DNA of 64,000 nucleotides from UBA6522 sp965204155 (GCA_965204155.1 OZ241971.1:3472001-3536000); one strand, 5' to 3'; positions 17,701 to 26,006 are shown, counted from the stretch's first letter. Made by a program: numbers and translations. Notes: generated from the sequence alone by a model not told the origin.

Positions 17701-18137
17701 TCCAGGCGCTCCCAGCGGCCGCCCCCGGCAGCATCGAACCGGGCGAAGCGATCGATGTGGCCACCGTTGCCCTGGTCGAACGCGTCCAGCGTGTTCCGGC
17801 AAACCAGCGCCGTGCGTTCGAACCAGCGGTCGGTCGAGCATTGCGGCGGCGCGCCGACGCCCGTGCGCCAGTACACCCGCGAAGCATCGCAGCGGCCCGT
17901 GTACTGAACGGCCGAATCGTAGCGTTCCTGGGTCTCGACCGCCTGGGCCAGACTGGCGGACGTGTCCAGAATCAACAACACGTTCGGCCTTGCATCCGGG
18001 AATCGGCGCGTATCCGTGACGAATAGTTCCGTGTCGTCGCCCGCGGCCGGCGTCACGGTTAGCATCGCGCAGAGTGCGGTTGATGCCATCCGGGTCGGGC
18101 TTGTCCCTGGGCGCTGGTATCTGTTGCAGGTAAGCAT
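14769..18137 (-). CDS. pilY1: Type IV pilus tip adhesin/assembly factor PilY1
   Basis: 1122-residue exported protein promoting pilus assembly and adhesion. N-terminal signal-like stretch; then a von Willebrand A domain starting RPNVLLILDTSASLAQAV (residues about 50-67) with FIVLLTDGVPTQDVDADA further on. The C-terminal half is a PilY1 beta-propeller with VVYAATNDGFLHAIDAPTGA and the calcium-site motif DLDIDGFADRFYAADMGGQV. Cys-rich C-terminal tail (CVGPECAPPPLVCIGLHC). Located between pilX and pilE as in Pseudomonas-type minor-pilin clusters. Length matches the family. Confidence 0.93.
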   Translation of the reverse strand: MLTCNRYQRPGTSPTRMASTALCAMLTVTPAAGDDTELFVTDTRRFPDARPNVLLILDTSASLAQAVETQERYDSAVQYTGRCDASRVYWRTGVGAPPQCSTDRWFERTALVCRNTLDAFDQGNGGHIDRFARFDAAGGGRWERLDEQDKSLPVECEDDGGSHGDGTDPLAVFARNGDASSPWSTDPRDEIAWGQRPADRRYTVYDANYLNWYHGPRPVPGTRHLVLQEVAKSLLTQVEGVNVGLMATNFDQGGSVLHAIEGIDTARATLIDTASGLTAVGGSPLAETLYEAGQYFAGRDVDYGDGHGSQVSVVQSRDPNGGGVRYASPIRLGCQKNFIVLLTDGVPTQDVDADARIAALPGFSDAVGSACDGTGDGTCLDDMAAYLFAADLDASSPGKQNVITYVVGFTADDPLLQATAVRGGGSYFTTAERASLQAALTNAVTSILETQTAFAAMTVPVDRFNRLRNGDELYLAVFRPTANAHWPGNIRKYRLRGSDGAILDARNQPAIDPGSGWFVSDSRSFWSTGADGEDVTLGGAAEQIPDPASRQVYTYLGEPLLTHPDNALQRSNSLIDEALLGIGDPGDPTRDEVIDFIRGSLTARTRRPGERSSRMGDPLHGKPVAVTYGGTVGNPDPTDQVVYAATNDGFLHAIDAPTGAEHWAFIPPEFLEDQLVLHANEATPDKHYGIDGTIRTHVQADSGGVIEPLEGERVYLFFGMRRGGSSYYGLDVTRPDSPQVLWRLDATALPGLGQTWSTPVAARVRIQGAGQNAQSLVLIFGGGYDPTQDRIEGSTDVQGNALYIVDALDGSLLWHAAPTGSDFETNDMQYSVPADVRVIDLDIDGFADRFYAADMGGQVWRFDVFNGRPAASLIAGGVIARLGGAPDTAPSAAESRRFYYAPDVALAGIGTQRFIHIGIGSGHRARPNSLATHDRFFALRDHAVFESLTQSEYQAMTPITAADLVDITDNLRESIPFGSPGWQLALNDGGWRGEKVLAESRTFNNQVFFTTFTPAAGAQGNLDNCQPQIGTNRLYVVNLFNADPVRNLNRLGEDTQPTEEDRSVDVPGSIPGEAVFLFPPPDDPECVGPECAPPPLVCIGLHCLPTDFDNAPVRTYWRQETR

Positions 18138-18164
18138 GTGAAATTCCCTATGACGCCGGGGCCG

Positions 18165-18617
18165 TCAGGGAGCGGGCGCCTCGCCCGGTCCCAGAACGTA
18201 GAAGCCCTGGCGCTGTGTCGAGACGGCGTTCCGAGGCCCCGTGCCGACGGCCGTGATCTCGAAATGGAACGCCTGTAGCCCCGCGAAGCCCTCTCCCAGG
18301 CTGAATGCCGCGCCCGGAACGGATGTTGACTCCGAAAATGCGATCACGGCCTCGGCAGAGGCACCGTCGCCGAGCCGGGTGAGGGGGAGGGCGCCCGGCG
18401 ACTCCACGCTGAAGCCGCCCCGGGCAATGGCCAGGTCGATGCCAGACGAGGCCGCCTGGAACGCAAGATCGTAGGAGGTCACGTTGCCCGCCATGACCAT
18501 CTGCAGCGTCGCCGTGCTCATGGCCGATGTGGTGACCACCGTAACGGCTACCAGCACTACCAGCGCGACGACAAGGGCGACGCCCGATTGCCGCCGGCAA
18601 CTCAATGGAGCGGTCAT
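18165..18617 (-). CDS. pilX: Minor pilin PilX
   Basis: 150 residues. The N-terminus MTAPLSCRRQSGVALVVALV gives a prepilin-type leader ending in Gly and a hydrophobic helix, with no Glu5, as in PilX. It then has AFQAASSGIDLAIARG, the A-x-x-S/A-G helix seen in PilX proteins. The start ATG at 18617 overlaps the pilW stop. pilY1 begins 27 bp downstream. Confidence 0.85.
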   Translation of the reverse strand: MTAPLSCRRQSGVALVVALVVLVAVTVVTTSAMSTATLQMVMAGNVTSYDLAFQAASSGIDLAIARGGFSVESPGALPLTRLGDGASAEAVIAFSESTSVPGAAFSLGEGFAGLQAFHFEITAVGTGPRNAVSTQRQGFYVLGPGEAPAP

Positions 18618-19729
18618 CACGACGAGGACCTCGCATTGCGCAACTGGATCGTCCTCGTCACCACCGTACGCCGGTACGCGTCGTTTGGGGCCGGTCGATC
18701 CAAATCCGCGTAGACGTATTCCCCTGAGTCGGTGAAACCTTGTTCCGGCCGTTCCGAGCGCACGCGCACCCAGACCCGCACCGCCAGAACCCGGGCCTCC
18801 GGCAGGAACGCCGGATCGTCCGGGTCGAGCAGCGCGTCCCCCGGGTTGACGTAGCGATTCACCGAACCCCGTCCCGACTCGCCGACCGGGTCCGTATCCA
18901 CGCCGAACTGGACCTGAAGATCCTCGACGCCCGGAACGACCTCTTGATCGACGACCCTCGGGCCGCGGGAACTGCCCGCCAGCACCTTCATGCGCAACGA
19001 CGGAACCGGATTGCCGGGCGTGTCCAGCGATGAGCGCTGGCTGACGTAGTAGCCCCGGCTCAGGAGTTGAAAGGACCGGGCCTGCGATGCCGGCGGTTCC
19101 GCGGGCGGTGCCGCGCCATCGAAAATGGTTCCGCGCCCGAAGCGCGCGGTTCGCACATACAGCGTGCCTCGCCGCAACGAGGCTGGGGGCGTGGCGACCT
19201 CGCTGGTGCGTCGTACCACCAACGTATCGGAGCCGGGTTGAGCTTGCCGGTAAGGCGCGCATCCGGTCCATCCGAAGCCGTTGCCGGTTCCCGCGACCGG
19301 CGCATCGAGGTCGATCGCCCAGTTGCGCCCGCAATCGTTGCGAACGCCAAGCCCGGGAGGCACCGGCTGCCCGGCCGAGGCGCGATTCTCGATGTCTCCC
19401 GGGCGCGTGGTGAGTCCGAAATGCCCGGCCATTCGCAGGTCTTCCTCCAGGAAAGCCAGCGCCAGCCTGGCGTGCTCCTGCAGGCGCGCCGTGGATTCAT
19501 TCACCCGGAATGCCGCCTGTCCCTGCGTGAACACGGTCATCGCGCCCAGGAGCAGGAATGCGCCGAGCGCCATCGCCACCAGCAACTCGATCAGCGTCAT
19601 GCCGCCGCTGCATGACGCGTGCTGGCGCTCCGGCGCCCGGCGCGAAATCGTTCTCCCCCCGGCAGCCGGCCGGCTGACGCGACGGGAAGCGGGAGTATCC
19701 GTGCAAGCCTGTGGCAGCGGCGCCATCAT
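18617..19729 (-). CDS. pilW: Minor pilin PilW
   Basis: 370 residues. Prepilin motif GMTLIELLVAMALGAFLLLG, then ARLQEHARLALAFLEEDLRM and AGHFG, which are PilW landmarks. The N-terminal extension before the Gly is about 43 residues as annotated, so the true start may be later. Co-transcribed with pilV (4-bp overlap) and pilX (overlapping stop/start). Acts in priming the pilus fibre with FimT, PilV, PilX and PilE. Confidence 0.88.
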   Translation of the reverse strand: MMAPLPQACTDTPASRRVSRPAAGGRTISRRAPERQHASCSGGMTLIELLVAMALGAFLLLGAMTVFTQGQAAFRVNESTARLQEHARLALAFLEEDLRMAGHFGLTTRPGDIENRASAGQPVPPGLGVRNDCGRNWAIDLDAPVAGTGNGFGWTGCAPYRQAQPGSDTLVVRRTSEVATPPASLRRGTLYVRTARFGRGTIFDGAAPPAEPPASQARSFQLLSRGYYVSQRSSLDTPGNPVPSLRMKVLAGSSRGPRVVDQEVVPGVEDLQVQFGVDTDPVGESGRGSVNRYVNPGDALLDPDDPAFLPEARVLAVRVWVRVRSERPEQGFTDSGEYVYADLDRPAPNDAYRRTVVTRTIQLRNARSSS

Positions 19730-20169
19730 TGCGATGCCCTTATCGAGAGTCCGTACTGGAGTTCACCGTGCCGGGGCTCCACCCAAGAGATTTCAAGGCG
19801 ATACCCCGGCGGTACCGATCCCGAATCGACCTGAATGTCCCAATCGCCCTCGGGGAGGCTGGTACGAATCGTCCGATCCCAGAGGAACAGGTCGTGAGCG
19901 GCCATCTGTTCGGGCGTGCAGTCGGGCCCATCTCCCGCAGCGGCGGCGCAGCGGTTGTCGCTGCCAGATCCGGCGTACGCGTCCAGTCCCAGCGGGTTGC
20001 TCCGGATTCTTTCCGCCATGTCCGCGGCCAGGTTGGCCGCGTGAGTGCGGTAGTGGGCGGTCCGCCCGGCGCCCATGCCCTGAACCTGCAGGGCGGCGAT
20101 GCCGAGCAGGCCGACGGATAGCACCACCAGCGCGACCAGCGTTTCTATCAGGGTGAGACCGCTCTGCAC
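19726..20169 (-). CDS. pilV: Minor pilin PilV
   Basis: Prepilin-like protein with GLTLIETLVALVVLSVGLLG, then IAALQVQGMGAGRTAHYRTH, ANLAADMAERIRSNP, the classical PilV pattern. The GTG at 20169 is preferred because a GAGGG site lies a few bases upstream and it starts just after the fimT stop. That gives a very short leader (four residues before the cleavage point). An ATG at 20217 would give a 20-residue leader but overlap fimT by 38 bp and lacks a ribosome binding site. Confidence 0.85.
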   Translation of the reverse strand: MQSGLTLIETLVALVVLSVGLLGIAALQVQGMGAGRTAHYRTHAANLAADMAERIRSNPLGLDAYAGSGSDNRCAAAAGDGPDCTPEQMAAHDLFLWDRTIRTSLPEGDWDIQVDSGSVPPGYRLEISWVEPRHGELQYGLSIRASQ

Positions 20170-20179
20170 AGCCGCGCCC

Positions 20180-20713
20180 TCAGAATTCGCAGGCGAGCGG
20201 AGGCATGCCGGGGCCATTGCGGGTGACGCGCGGCCGGCCGGTGAAGCTGACGACAACAGCCCGCGCCTGTTCCGAGCCGCGGTGATCGCAGAAGGTCACC
20301 GTGCCGTTGGTGCTTCGCCGCCCGAAGGGCCGGAACTCGAACAGTCGCCGATTGGCCGTGATGCTTCCCGTGGTTGCCGGTTGATACGAATACAGTTGCG
20401 GTTCGCCGGCGTCACGGCGCGGCGGGTTGTCGCCGTCGTCGTTGACGAACACCATCCAGCCCCGGTCGAAATCCACGTCCGAGCCGCCGCAACTCGTGCC
20501 GTCGGTCGTCTTGCACAACACAACCGGGCGCCCGCGCTTGAACGCCTCGCCGCGGGCCAGTTGCACGGCGGTGACGAATCCGTTGACGTCCGACGTTCGG
20601 CGTGCGTTCAGGATGAAGGCATCGAGACCGGGAATTGCCACAGCGGCCAGGGTCGCGGCGACCACGAGCACGATCAGCAGTTCCAGTAATGTAAATCCGC
20701 GACAACGGATCAT
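20180..20713 (-). CDS. fimT: Minor pilin GspH/FimT
   Basis: 177 residues, first gene of the minor-pilin operon. Leader MIRCRG followed by FTLLELLIVLVVAATLAAVA, then LDAFILNARRTSDVNGFVTA and QLARGEAFKRGRPVVLCKT. The latter matches the FimT signature of a helix followed by R..V.LC. The C-terminal globular region contains GRPRV and a final Cys. About 250 bp separate its start from the tRNA-Thr gene on the other strand. Confidence 0.88.
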   Translation of the reverse strand: MIRCRGFTLLELLIVLVVAATLAAVAIPGLDAFILNARRTSDVNGFVTAVQLARGEAFKRGRPVVLCKTTDGTSCGGSDVDFDRGWMVFVNDDGDNPPRRDAGEPQLYSYQPATTGSITANRRLFEFRPFGRRSTNGTVTFCDHRGSEQARAVVVSFTGRPRVTRNGPGMPPLACEF

Positions 20714-20962
20714 GCGGCTGCTCCCGAAAAAGGTTGAAATGCAGCCTAATCGGGGCAGGGTTGCCGGCGTAACCTTTGAATCTGGGCAAACTCGGCAGAA
20801 ATGCGGGGTATTTTGCGATGAAGGGCGTTGGAGTCGTCAGAATGGACTCCGCGCCTGGCTTGAGTAGCGGAGGCGAGCACACGGATACGCGACTCATTGC
20901 ATCGAATGCTATGGGCAGCGCGGCCAATAAAAAGGATAATGTGCCACCCGAACGAGTCCGAA

Positions 20963-21038
20963 GCCGGTGTAGCTCAGGCGGTAGAGCAACGCATTCGTAA
21001 TGCGTGGGTCGGCGGTTCGAATCCGTCCACCGGCACCA
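20963..21038 (+). tRNA. tRNA-Thr (anticodon CGT)
   Basis: A 76-nt cloverleaf: acceptor GCCGGTG pairs with CACCGGC, D-stem GCTC/GAGC, anticodon stem ACGCA/TGCGT with loop TTCGTAA (anticodon CGT, Thr ACG codons), T-arm GGCGGTTCGAATCCGTC, and encoded CCA. Its 3' end is the attachment site of the adjacent island; integration restored the complete tRNA. Confidence 0.96.
21022..21035 (+). other. attL core (in tRNA-Thr 3' end)
   Basis: TCCGTCCACCGGCA within the T-arm/acceptor of tRNA-Thr, identical to 52933-52946. Flanking bases also match partly (GAA versus GAT upstream). Confidence 0.8.
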
Positions 21039-21171
21039 TTCCTCAACGCTTCGAACCGACATGGTCCGACAGGGGCCGACAAGCTCCTGATTTATAAACT
21101 AAAACAAAGAGTTGCGTCGTGAAAGTTGCCTTGCGTTCCACGCTGTAATTCGCTACATTTCGAATCCCCAT

Positions 21172-21216
21172 GTGGGGTAAATCGTTGGGTAAAAACGTGG
21201 GGTAAATCGTGGGGCA
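21172..21216 (+). repeat. Left arm-type repeats overlapping integrase start
   Basis: GTGGGGTAAATCGTTGGGTA at 21172-21191 and a related copy (18/20) at 21197-21216, the second running through the integrase GTG start codon at 21209. A 19/20 copy occurs near the other island end at 52853-52872. Probable integrase/excisionase arm-binding sites. Confidence 0.55.
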
Positions 21217-22390
21217 AGGCAGGCTATCGGTGAAAATGGTCCGGGCGATCAACCGCCCCGGAATGTACGGCGACGGCAACACGCTGTACCTGAGAGTCGC
21301 GCCCGGCGGGTCCAAACACTGGATCCAGCGCCTCACCATCAACGGCAAACGCCACGACATCGGGCTCGGCGGCTGCGGTTACGTGACGCTCGCACAGGCG
21401 CGCGAGGCCGCCTACGAGAACCGCACCATCGCACGGCGCGGCGGCGACCCGCTGGCCGCGAAACGTCAGGCCAGGGTACCCACATTCCGCGAAGCCGCCA
21501 GGCAAACCTACGAAACGCTGCGGCCGCGCTGGCGAAACAAGCAGGTCGCAAAGAACTGGATGCAACAACTGGAGCGCCATGCATTCGAAAGGCTCGGCAC
21601 CCTGCCCGTGGACCGCATCGGCCGCGAGGACGTTCTCACCGTCCTGACACCCATCTGGACCGCCAAACCGGAAACAGCACGGCGGGTTCGCCGACACATC
21701 CGCGCCACGCTCAAGTGGTGCCAGGCGCACGGGTTTGTGCAATTCAACGCCGCAGGCGAAGCCATCGACGGCGCACTGCCGAAAATGCCCGCCGTCAAGT
21801 CACATTTCCGGGCTCTGCCGTACCGTGAAGTGGCTTCTGCGCTTGACATCATTCAATCCTCAAGGGCGTCGCTTACAGCGAAACTAGCGTTTCGTTTCCT
21901 CGTCTTGACGGCCGCCAGGACGTCCGAGATCCGCGGCACCCGGTGGGACGAAATCGATGTTAACTCTCGTCTGTGGCGCATTCCGGGCGAACGCATGAAA
22001 AACGCTTCCGAACATCGCGTACCGCTAAGCGCTTCTGCACTAGACGTGCTTGATCAAGCCCGTGCGCTGGACGACGGCAGTGGTTTGGTCTTTCCGTCGC
22101 CCCATCGCCGCGGTTGCCAGCTATCAAACATGACGCTGACCAAGGTGCTGCGGGATTCGGGGCTGGCTGAGCGGTCCACGGTTCACGGGTTCAGATCCTC
22201 GTTCAGGGACTGGTGCGCGGAGACCGGCAAGCCCCGGGAGATCGCCGAAGCGGCGCTGGCGCATACCGTGGGTGGTGTGGAGGGTGCTTATTTCCGCTCG
22301 GATCTGTTCGAGCGCCGGCGCCGGTTGATGGATTCCTGGGCCGACTATCTCATGGGCTCGGACGCCAAGGTTGTTTCCCTGCATCGATAG
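21209..22390 (+). CDS. Tyrosine-type site-specific integrase
   Basis: 393 residues, P4-type tyrosine recombinase driving island integration at tRNA-Thr. The N-terminal DUF4102-like DNA-binding domain has MYGDGNTLYLRVAPGGSKHW and GLGGCGYVTLAQARE. The catalytic domain has Arg in LTAARTSEIRGTRWDEID, then HGFRSSFRDW, and the nucleophile Tyr in the ALAHTVGGVEGAYFRSD region. The GTG at 21209 fits the family N-terminus, and its start lies inside an arm-like repeat, suggesting autoregulation. Adjacent to the tRNA, as usual. IS66 insertion begins 16 bp after its stop and leaves it intact. Confidence 0.92.
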   Translation: MGQGRLSVKMVRAINRPGMYGDGNTLYLRVAPGGSKHWIQRLTINGKRHDIGLGGCGYVTLAQAREAAYENRTIARRGGDPLAAKRQARVPTFREAARQTYETLRPRWRNKQVAKNWMQQLERHAFERLGTLPVDRIGREDVLTVLTPIWTAKPETARRVRRHIRATLKWCQAHGFVQFNAAGEAIDGALPKMPAVKSHFRALPYREVASALDIIQSSRASLTAKLAFRFLVLTAARTSEIRGTRWDEIDVNSRLWRIPGERMKNASEHRVPLSASALDVLDQARALDDGSGLVFPSPHRRGCQLSNMTLTKVLRDSGLAERSTVHGFRSSFRDWCAETGKPREIAEAALAHTVGGVEGAYFRSDLFERRRRLMDSWADYLMGSDAKVVSLHR

Positions 22391-22485
22391 TGCCCCCCGA
22401 CGTTTCGTAAGCGGTTAGCCGACCCCACCTTCCTTTCGCTGAGCCAAAGAGGTTGTATGACTCCTTTTGTCTAGGGAGTTGTTCG

Positions 22486-22908
22486 ATGAGGGATCCTGAT
22501 GTGGACGCCAGGGGTGAAGCCCCTGGCTTGGCGGCAGCGGCCAACGGAGCGGCTGCGGTTGGGCGCAAGCGAGGGAAGCGAAAGACGCGGCGGCGATGGA
22601 GTGCGGAGGAGAAGATCCGGATCGTCCGGGAGAGCTTTGCCTCGATGGAGTCGGTGACGGCGGTGGCCGAGCGACATGCCATCACGCGCAGGCAATTGTC
22701 GTCGTGGCGCACGCAGCTGCGCAAGGGCAAACTGGCGGCACCCCCGTCGGCGCAGGCGCAGCCGGGTGGGGCGTTCGCCGCCGTGGAGGTGGAGGAACGT
22801 TGTTCGGTTCTGATCGAGGGCCGGGGCGTGACGGTGCGGTTGGAAGGCATTGCCGATGTGTCCGGGGTCGCGGCGATCGCCGCGGCGCTGGCCGGCGGTT
22901 CGCGATGA
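22486..22908 (+). CDS. tnpA: IS66 accessory protein TnpA
   Basis: 140-residue helix-turn-helix protein of IS66 elements. Contains RRRWSAEEKIRIVRESFASM, then VAERHAITRRQLSSWRTQLR, the typical DNA-binding core. The ATG at 22486 is preceded by GGGAG. Stop overlaps the tnpB ATG (ATGA), implying translational coupling. Confidence 0.88.
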   Translation: MRDPDVDARGEAPGLAAAANGAAAVGRKRGKRKTRRRWSAEEKIRIVRESFASMESVTAVAERHAITRRQLSSWRTQLRKGKLAAPPSAQAQPGGAFAAVEVEERCSVLIEGRGVTVRLEGIADVSGVAAIAAALAGGSR

Positions 22909-23255
22909 TCTCGCCGAACGGTGCGCGGATCCTGGTGGCGAGCGAGCCGGTGGATTTTCGCAAGGGCCACGACGGGCTGGCCGCGGTGGTGCAGAACGAG
23001 CTGGGACTGGACCCGTATTCGGGGGTGGCCTATGTCTTTCGGGCCAAGCGGGCCGACCGGATCAAGGTGCTGTGGTTCGACGGCACGGGCCTGGCGCTGG
23101 CGTACAAGCGCCTGGAGGGCGGGCGGTTTGCCTGGCCGGCGGTTCGCAACGGCGTCATCCGGCTCACCCGGGCGCAGTTCGAGGCGTTGTTCGAGGGTCT
23201 GGACTGGCGCCGGGCGTGGTCCCCGAGGGTGCGCCGTCCGCGCACCGCGGCCTGA
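22905..23255 (+). CDS. tnpB: IS66 accessory protein TnpB
   Basis: 116 residues. Carries the signature of IS66 Orf2: EPVDFRKGHDGLAAVVQNEL, then VFRAKRADRIKVLWFDGTGL and YKRLEGGRFAWP. Function in transposition is required but biochemically ill-defined. Starts in the tnpA stop. About 90 bp with a hairpin separates it from tnpC. Confidence 0.92.
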   Translation: MISPNGARILVASEPVDFRKGHDGLAAVVQNELGLDPYSGVAYVFRAKRADRIKVLWFDGTGLALAYKRLEGGRFAWPAVRNGVIRLTRAQFEALFEGLDWRRAWSPRVRRPRTAA

Positions 23256-23281
23256 CGCCCGGGGCGGCTGCACACGGCCTG

Positions 23282-23308
23282 ATATCGGCCCGTTTTCCGG
23301 GCCGATAT
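23282..23308 (+). terminator. Perfect 11-bp stem-loop between tnpB and tnpC
   Basis: ATATCGGCCCG, loop TTTTC, CGGGCCGATAT. No T-run follows directly, so it could be a terminator or an mRNA structure controlling tnpC expression. Only the inverted repeat itself is certain. Confidence 0.4.
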
Positions 23309-23346
23309 TCGTTCATAACTGACTGATTTTATGATAGTATTCTGTC

Positions 23347-24921
23347 ATGCAGGCCCATCCCGAAGCGGTCGATCTCAAGGCGTTGCCCGAAGCCCATCGG
23401 GCGCTGTTCGAGCGCCAGCAAGCCGACAACGAAGAGCTTCGCGCCAGGGTCGAACTGCTCGCCGACACCAACCGCCGCCTGGAACACCTGGTCGAGGAGT
23501 TGCGCCGGGCGATTTATGACAAGCGCTCGGAGAAGCGCCCGCATGACGATCGGCAGTTGGCGTTCGAGGACCTGGAGGGCGCGGTGGCCGAGGTCGAGGA
23601 GGCCGCGGCCGCGGCGGGCGCCCAGGGGACATCGCCCGCCACCCGGCGCCGTGCCCCGCGGCGCAACCTCGGGCATCTGCCGAAGGGCCTGGAGCGGATC
23701 GAGAACGTCATCGAGCCCGATAGCACGCAATGTCCCTGCGGGTGCGGGCAGATGGCGCGCATCGGCGAGGACCGCACCGAGCGGCTGGACATCGTGCCGG
23801 CAAAGTTGCGGGTCATCGTCACGGTGCGCCCCAAGTACGCCTGCCGAAGCTGCGAGCAGGGGGTTTTCCAGGCGGCCGCGCCGGCGCACCTCATCGAGGG
23901 CGGATTGCCGACCGAGGGGGCGCTGGCGCAGGTACTCATTTCCAAGTACGCGGATCACCTTCCGCTGTACCGCCAATCGCAGATTTACGCCCGCTCGGGC
24001 GTGAAGCTCGACCGTTCCACGCTCGCCGGCTGGGTGGGCAAGGCGTCCTTTCACCTCATCCCGGTGGTGGATCGGCTAGTCTGGCACCTGAAGCGGTCCG
24101 GGCATCTGTTCATGGACGAGACCCGGGCGCCGGTGCTGGACCCGGGCCGGGGCAAGACAAAGACGGGGTACCTGTGGGCACTGGCCCGCGATCAGCGGCC
24201 CTGGGCCGGTCCGGACCCGCCCGGCGTGGTGTTCTTCTACGCGCCCGGACGCGGCGGATATCATGCCAAGCGTTTTCTCGAGGGCTTCGAAGGCCAACTG
24301 CACGTGGACGGTTATGCCGGCTACAACGCGGTGGCGGCGCCCGGCAAGGGAGTGGTTCGCTGTTACTGCTGGGCGCACGCCAGACGCAAGCTCTGCGAGG
24401 TCCACGACAGCCACCGCTCGACCATCGCCGCCGAAGGGTTGCGGCGGATCGCCAGGATGTACGCCATCGAGAAGTCGATCCGGGGCGAGCCGCCCGAGGT
24501 CCGGCTGGCCGTGCGCCAGGCGCGGACCGCGCCGCGGGTCGAGGACTTCGGGGTGTGGCTGCGCCGGCAACGCGCCCGGATCTCGCCCAAGTCGCGACTG
24601 GGCGAGAAGCTGGCCTACATCGCCAACCACTGGGACGGGCTACAGGTGTTCCTCACCGACGGGCGCGTGGAGATGGACAACAACGTCGTGGAGAACGCGA
24701 TCCGGCCGCTGGCGCTGAGCCGCAAGAACGCACTGTTCGCCGGCCACGACGAAGGCGCCAAAGCCTGGGCGCGCATCGCCTCATTGGTGGAAACGGCGAA
24801 GATGAACGGCGTCAACCCCCACGCCTACCTCAAGGCCACGCTCGAAGCCATCGCCAATGGCCATCCGGCCTCGGAGATCGATCGACTGCTGCCCTGGGCC
24901 TTTACGCCAATCTCAAGCTGA
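23347..24921 (+). CDS. tnpC: IS66 transposase TnpC
   Basis: 524-residue DDE transposase. N-terminal coiled-coil/leucine-zipper part (residues about 20-65), zinc-finger-like CPCGCGQM and YACRSCEQG, then the catalytic region. Asp in SGHLFMDETRAPVLD, Asp in QLHVDGYAGYNA, and Glu in MDNNVVENAIRPLALSRKN form the DDE triad. The C-terminal IS66 tail is LPWAFTPIS. Full-length with no frameshift, so the element may be active. Confidence 0.95.
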   Translation: MQAHPEAVDLKALPEAHRALFERQQADNEELRARVELLADTNRRLEHLVEELRRAIYDKRSEKRPHDDRQLAFEDLEGAVAEVEEAAAAAGAQGTSPATRRRAPRRNLGHLPKGLERIENVIEPDSTQCPCGCGQMARIGEDRTERLDIVPAKLRVIVTVRPKYACRSCEQGVFQAAAPAHLIEGGLPTEGALAQVLISKYADHLPLYRQSQIYARSGVKLDRSTLAGWVGKASFHLIPVVDRLVWHLKRSGHLFMDETRAPVLDPGRGKTKTGYLWALARDQRPWAGPDPPGVVFFYAPGRGGYHAKRFLEGFEGQLHVDGYAGYNAVAAPGKGVVRCYCWAHARRKLCEVHDSHRSTIAAEGLRRIARMYAIEKSIRGEPPEVRLAVRQARTAPRVEDFGVWLRRQRARISPKSRLGEKLAYIANHWDGLQVFLTDGRVEMDNNVVENAIRPLALSRKNALFAGHDEGAKAWARIASLVETAKMNGVNPHAYLKATLEAIANGHPASEIDRLLPWAFTPISS

Positions 24922-24990
24922 AGTCCACGTGGTGTAGCGACACCGCTTACCGACGTTTCTGGAGGCTCCATCAATTGACAGGATAGAGCA

Positions 24991-25092
24991 ATGGACAGAC
25001 GAACGAGGTACTCCCCGGAAGTACGGGAACGGACGGTAAAAAGTGCCGATCGCGCCGTCATAGGACAGGTGGCCTTCCTGGAAGACGCATAG
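24991..25092 (+). pseudogene. Remnant of IS3-family orfA
   Basis: A 33-codon frame beginning MDRRTRYSPEVRERTVKS, which matches the start of IS3-group OrfA proteins, then breaks down and stops. The joined flanks of the IS66 insertion give a plausible IS3-like end (TGCCCCC) just upstream. Remaining sequence to 25106 holds nothing else visible. Confidence 0.5.
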
Positions 25093-25106
25093 CAATTGCT
25101 TTCTCT

Positions 25107-26006
25107 TCAGCGTCGGGCGGGCTTCCTTTTCCTCTTTTGCGCTCGCTTCATTCCTTTGGGAAGGTTTTGGTAGGGGCCGGGCGAAAATTTCGAATTGGAA
25201 CCATTTCGAACGTCCTTCGCGTTCGGAAAGTGCTCACAAAGCGCGTCGGTGATGCCCTTCAATACTTCGGCGCCAGTCTCCAAACCCATTGCCAAAAATC
25301 CTCGATCAAATTCGTTTTCGATACCTGTGCCACGCCCATTGGGCTCGATTCGATAGAAGGCGAGAGAATAGACGTGCGTGTACTGGGATGTGAGATTCCA
25401 GAGCAAGTAGTACCAGGACTTATTCCACCCAATGCGCGCGATAACGCTCTCCCTAGACTCAAGCATCAGCCACTTACCTTTTAGCGCATCTTTCTGCGCA
25501 TCGGGCGGGAGTTGCTCGAATCGCCGAGTGCTCTTTAGTCGCCCAACAATCTCCGATCGTACTTCTTCGGCTTCAACGTTCATCTCGCCGCCGTCAAAAA
25601 TCCTCGTGCGTTTTGTCAAGTCATAGAGGTGCATCAGTTGTACGATGGCGCGTTGATTATCGGGATCGGGATCGGCATCACAGAGGTAGTGGAACAACAG
25701 CGCAGCCTCCATAATCGAACGAAAGTCGCCTGCGTTTGCGCCGAAGTCCCAATCTTCATAATCAGCGGAACACCATCTACTCCGTGGTACTGACCTGATA
25801 AGGTTGCGTGCGTGGGCGAGAATGCGCGTGAAAACGCGGGTTGCGAATCCCAAACTCGGATGGGTGGATTGCCCGCTAGTTGCCTGAGAAACAGCACATC
25901 CTTCACATAGGGCTGCATCAAAGCGAGCCAAACTTTCTACGTATCGCCTCCGAGACGAGAATCTCTCGGGGAGTTCTGTGTCAGATTTGGGGGGTACTTC
26001 GGCCAT
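25107..26006 (-). CDS. Hypothetical protein, helical, DUF5677-like
   Basis: 299 residues starting MAEVPPKSDTELPERFSS at the ATG at 26006. No family recognised with confidence. It looks all-helical and soluble, with WDFGANAGDFRSIMEAALLF, then WNKSWYYLLWNLTSQYTHVY and a basic C-terminus (KGMKRAQKRKRKPARR). The tryptophan/tyrosine-rich helix followed by a conserved-looking His recalls HEPN-like DUF5677 proteins, but this is only a resemblance. It faces away from module A and is separated from it by about 450 bp. Confidence 0.6.
   Translation of the reverse strand: MAEVPPKSDTELPERFSSRRRYVESLARFDAALCEGCAVSQATSGQSTHPSLGFATRVFTRILAHARNLIRSVPRSRWCSADYEDWDFGANAGDFRSIMEAALLFHYLCDADPDPDNQRAIVQLMHLYDLTKRTRIFDGGEMNVEAEEVRSEIVGRLKSTRRFEQLPPDAQKDALKGKWLMLESRESVIARIGWNKSWYYLLWNLTSQYTHVYSLAFYRIEPNGRGTGIENEFDRGFLAMGLETGAEVLKGITDALCEHFPNAKDVRNGSNSKFSPGPYQNLPKGMKRAQKRKRKPARR

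Larger units (their letters stand above)
22407..24950 (+). mobile_element. IS66-family insertion sequence, intact
   Basis: Terminal inverted repeats begin GTAAGCGG at 22407 and end CCGCTTAC at 24950. A 9-bp direct repeat CGACGTTTC (22398-22406 and 24951-24959) flanks it, fitting the 8-9 bp duplication expected for IS66. It carries the three canonical genes tnpA, tnpB and tnpC in order, all open. Joining the flanks gives TGCCCCCCGACGTTTC running into an IS3-like orfA remnant, so it apparently inserted into an older decayed IS. Confidence 0.88.
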
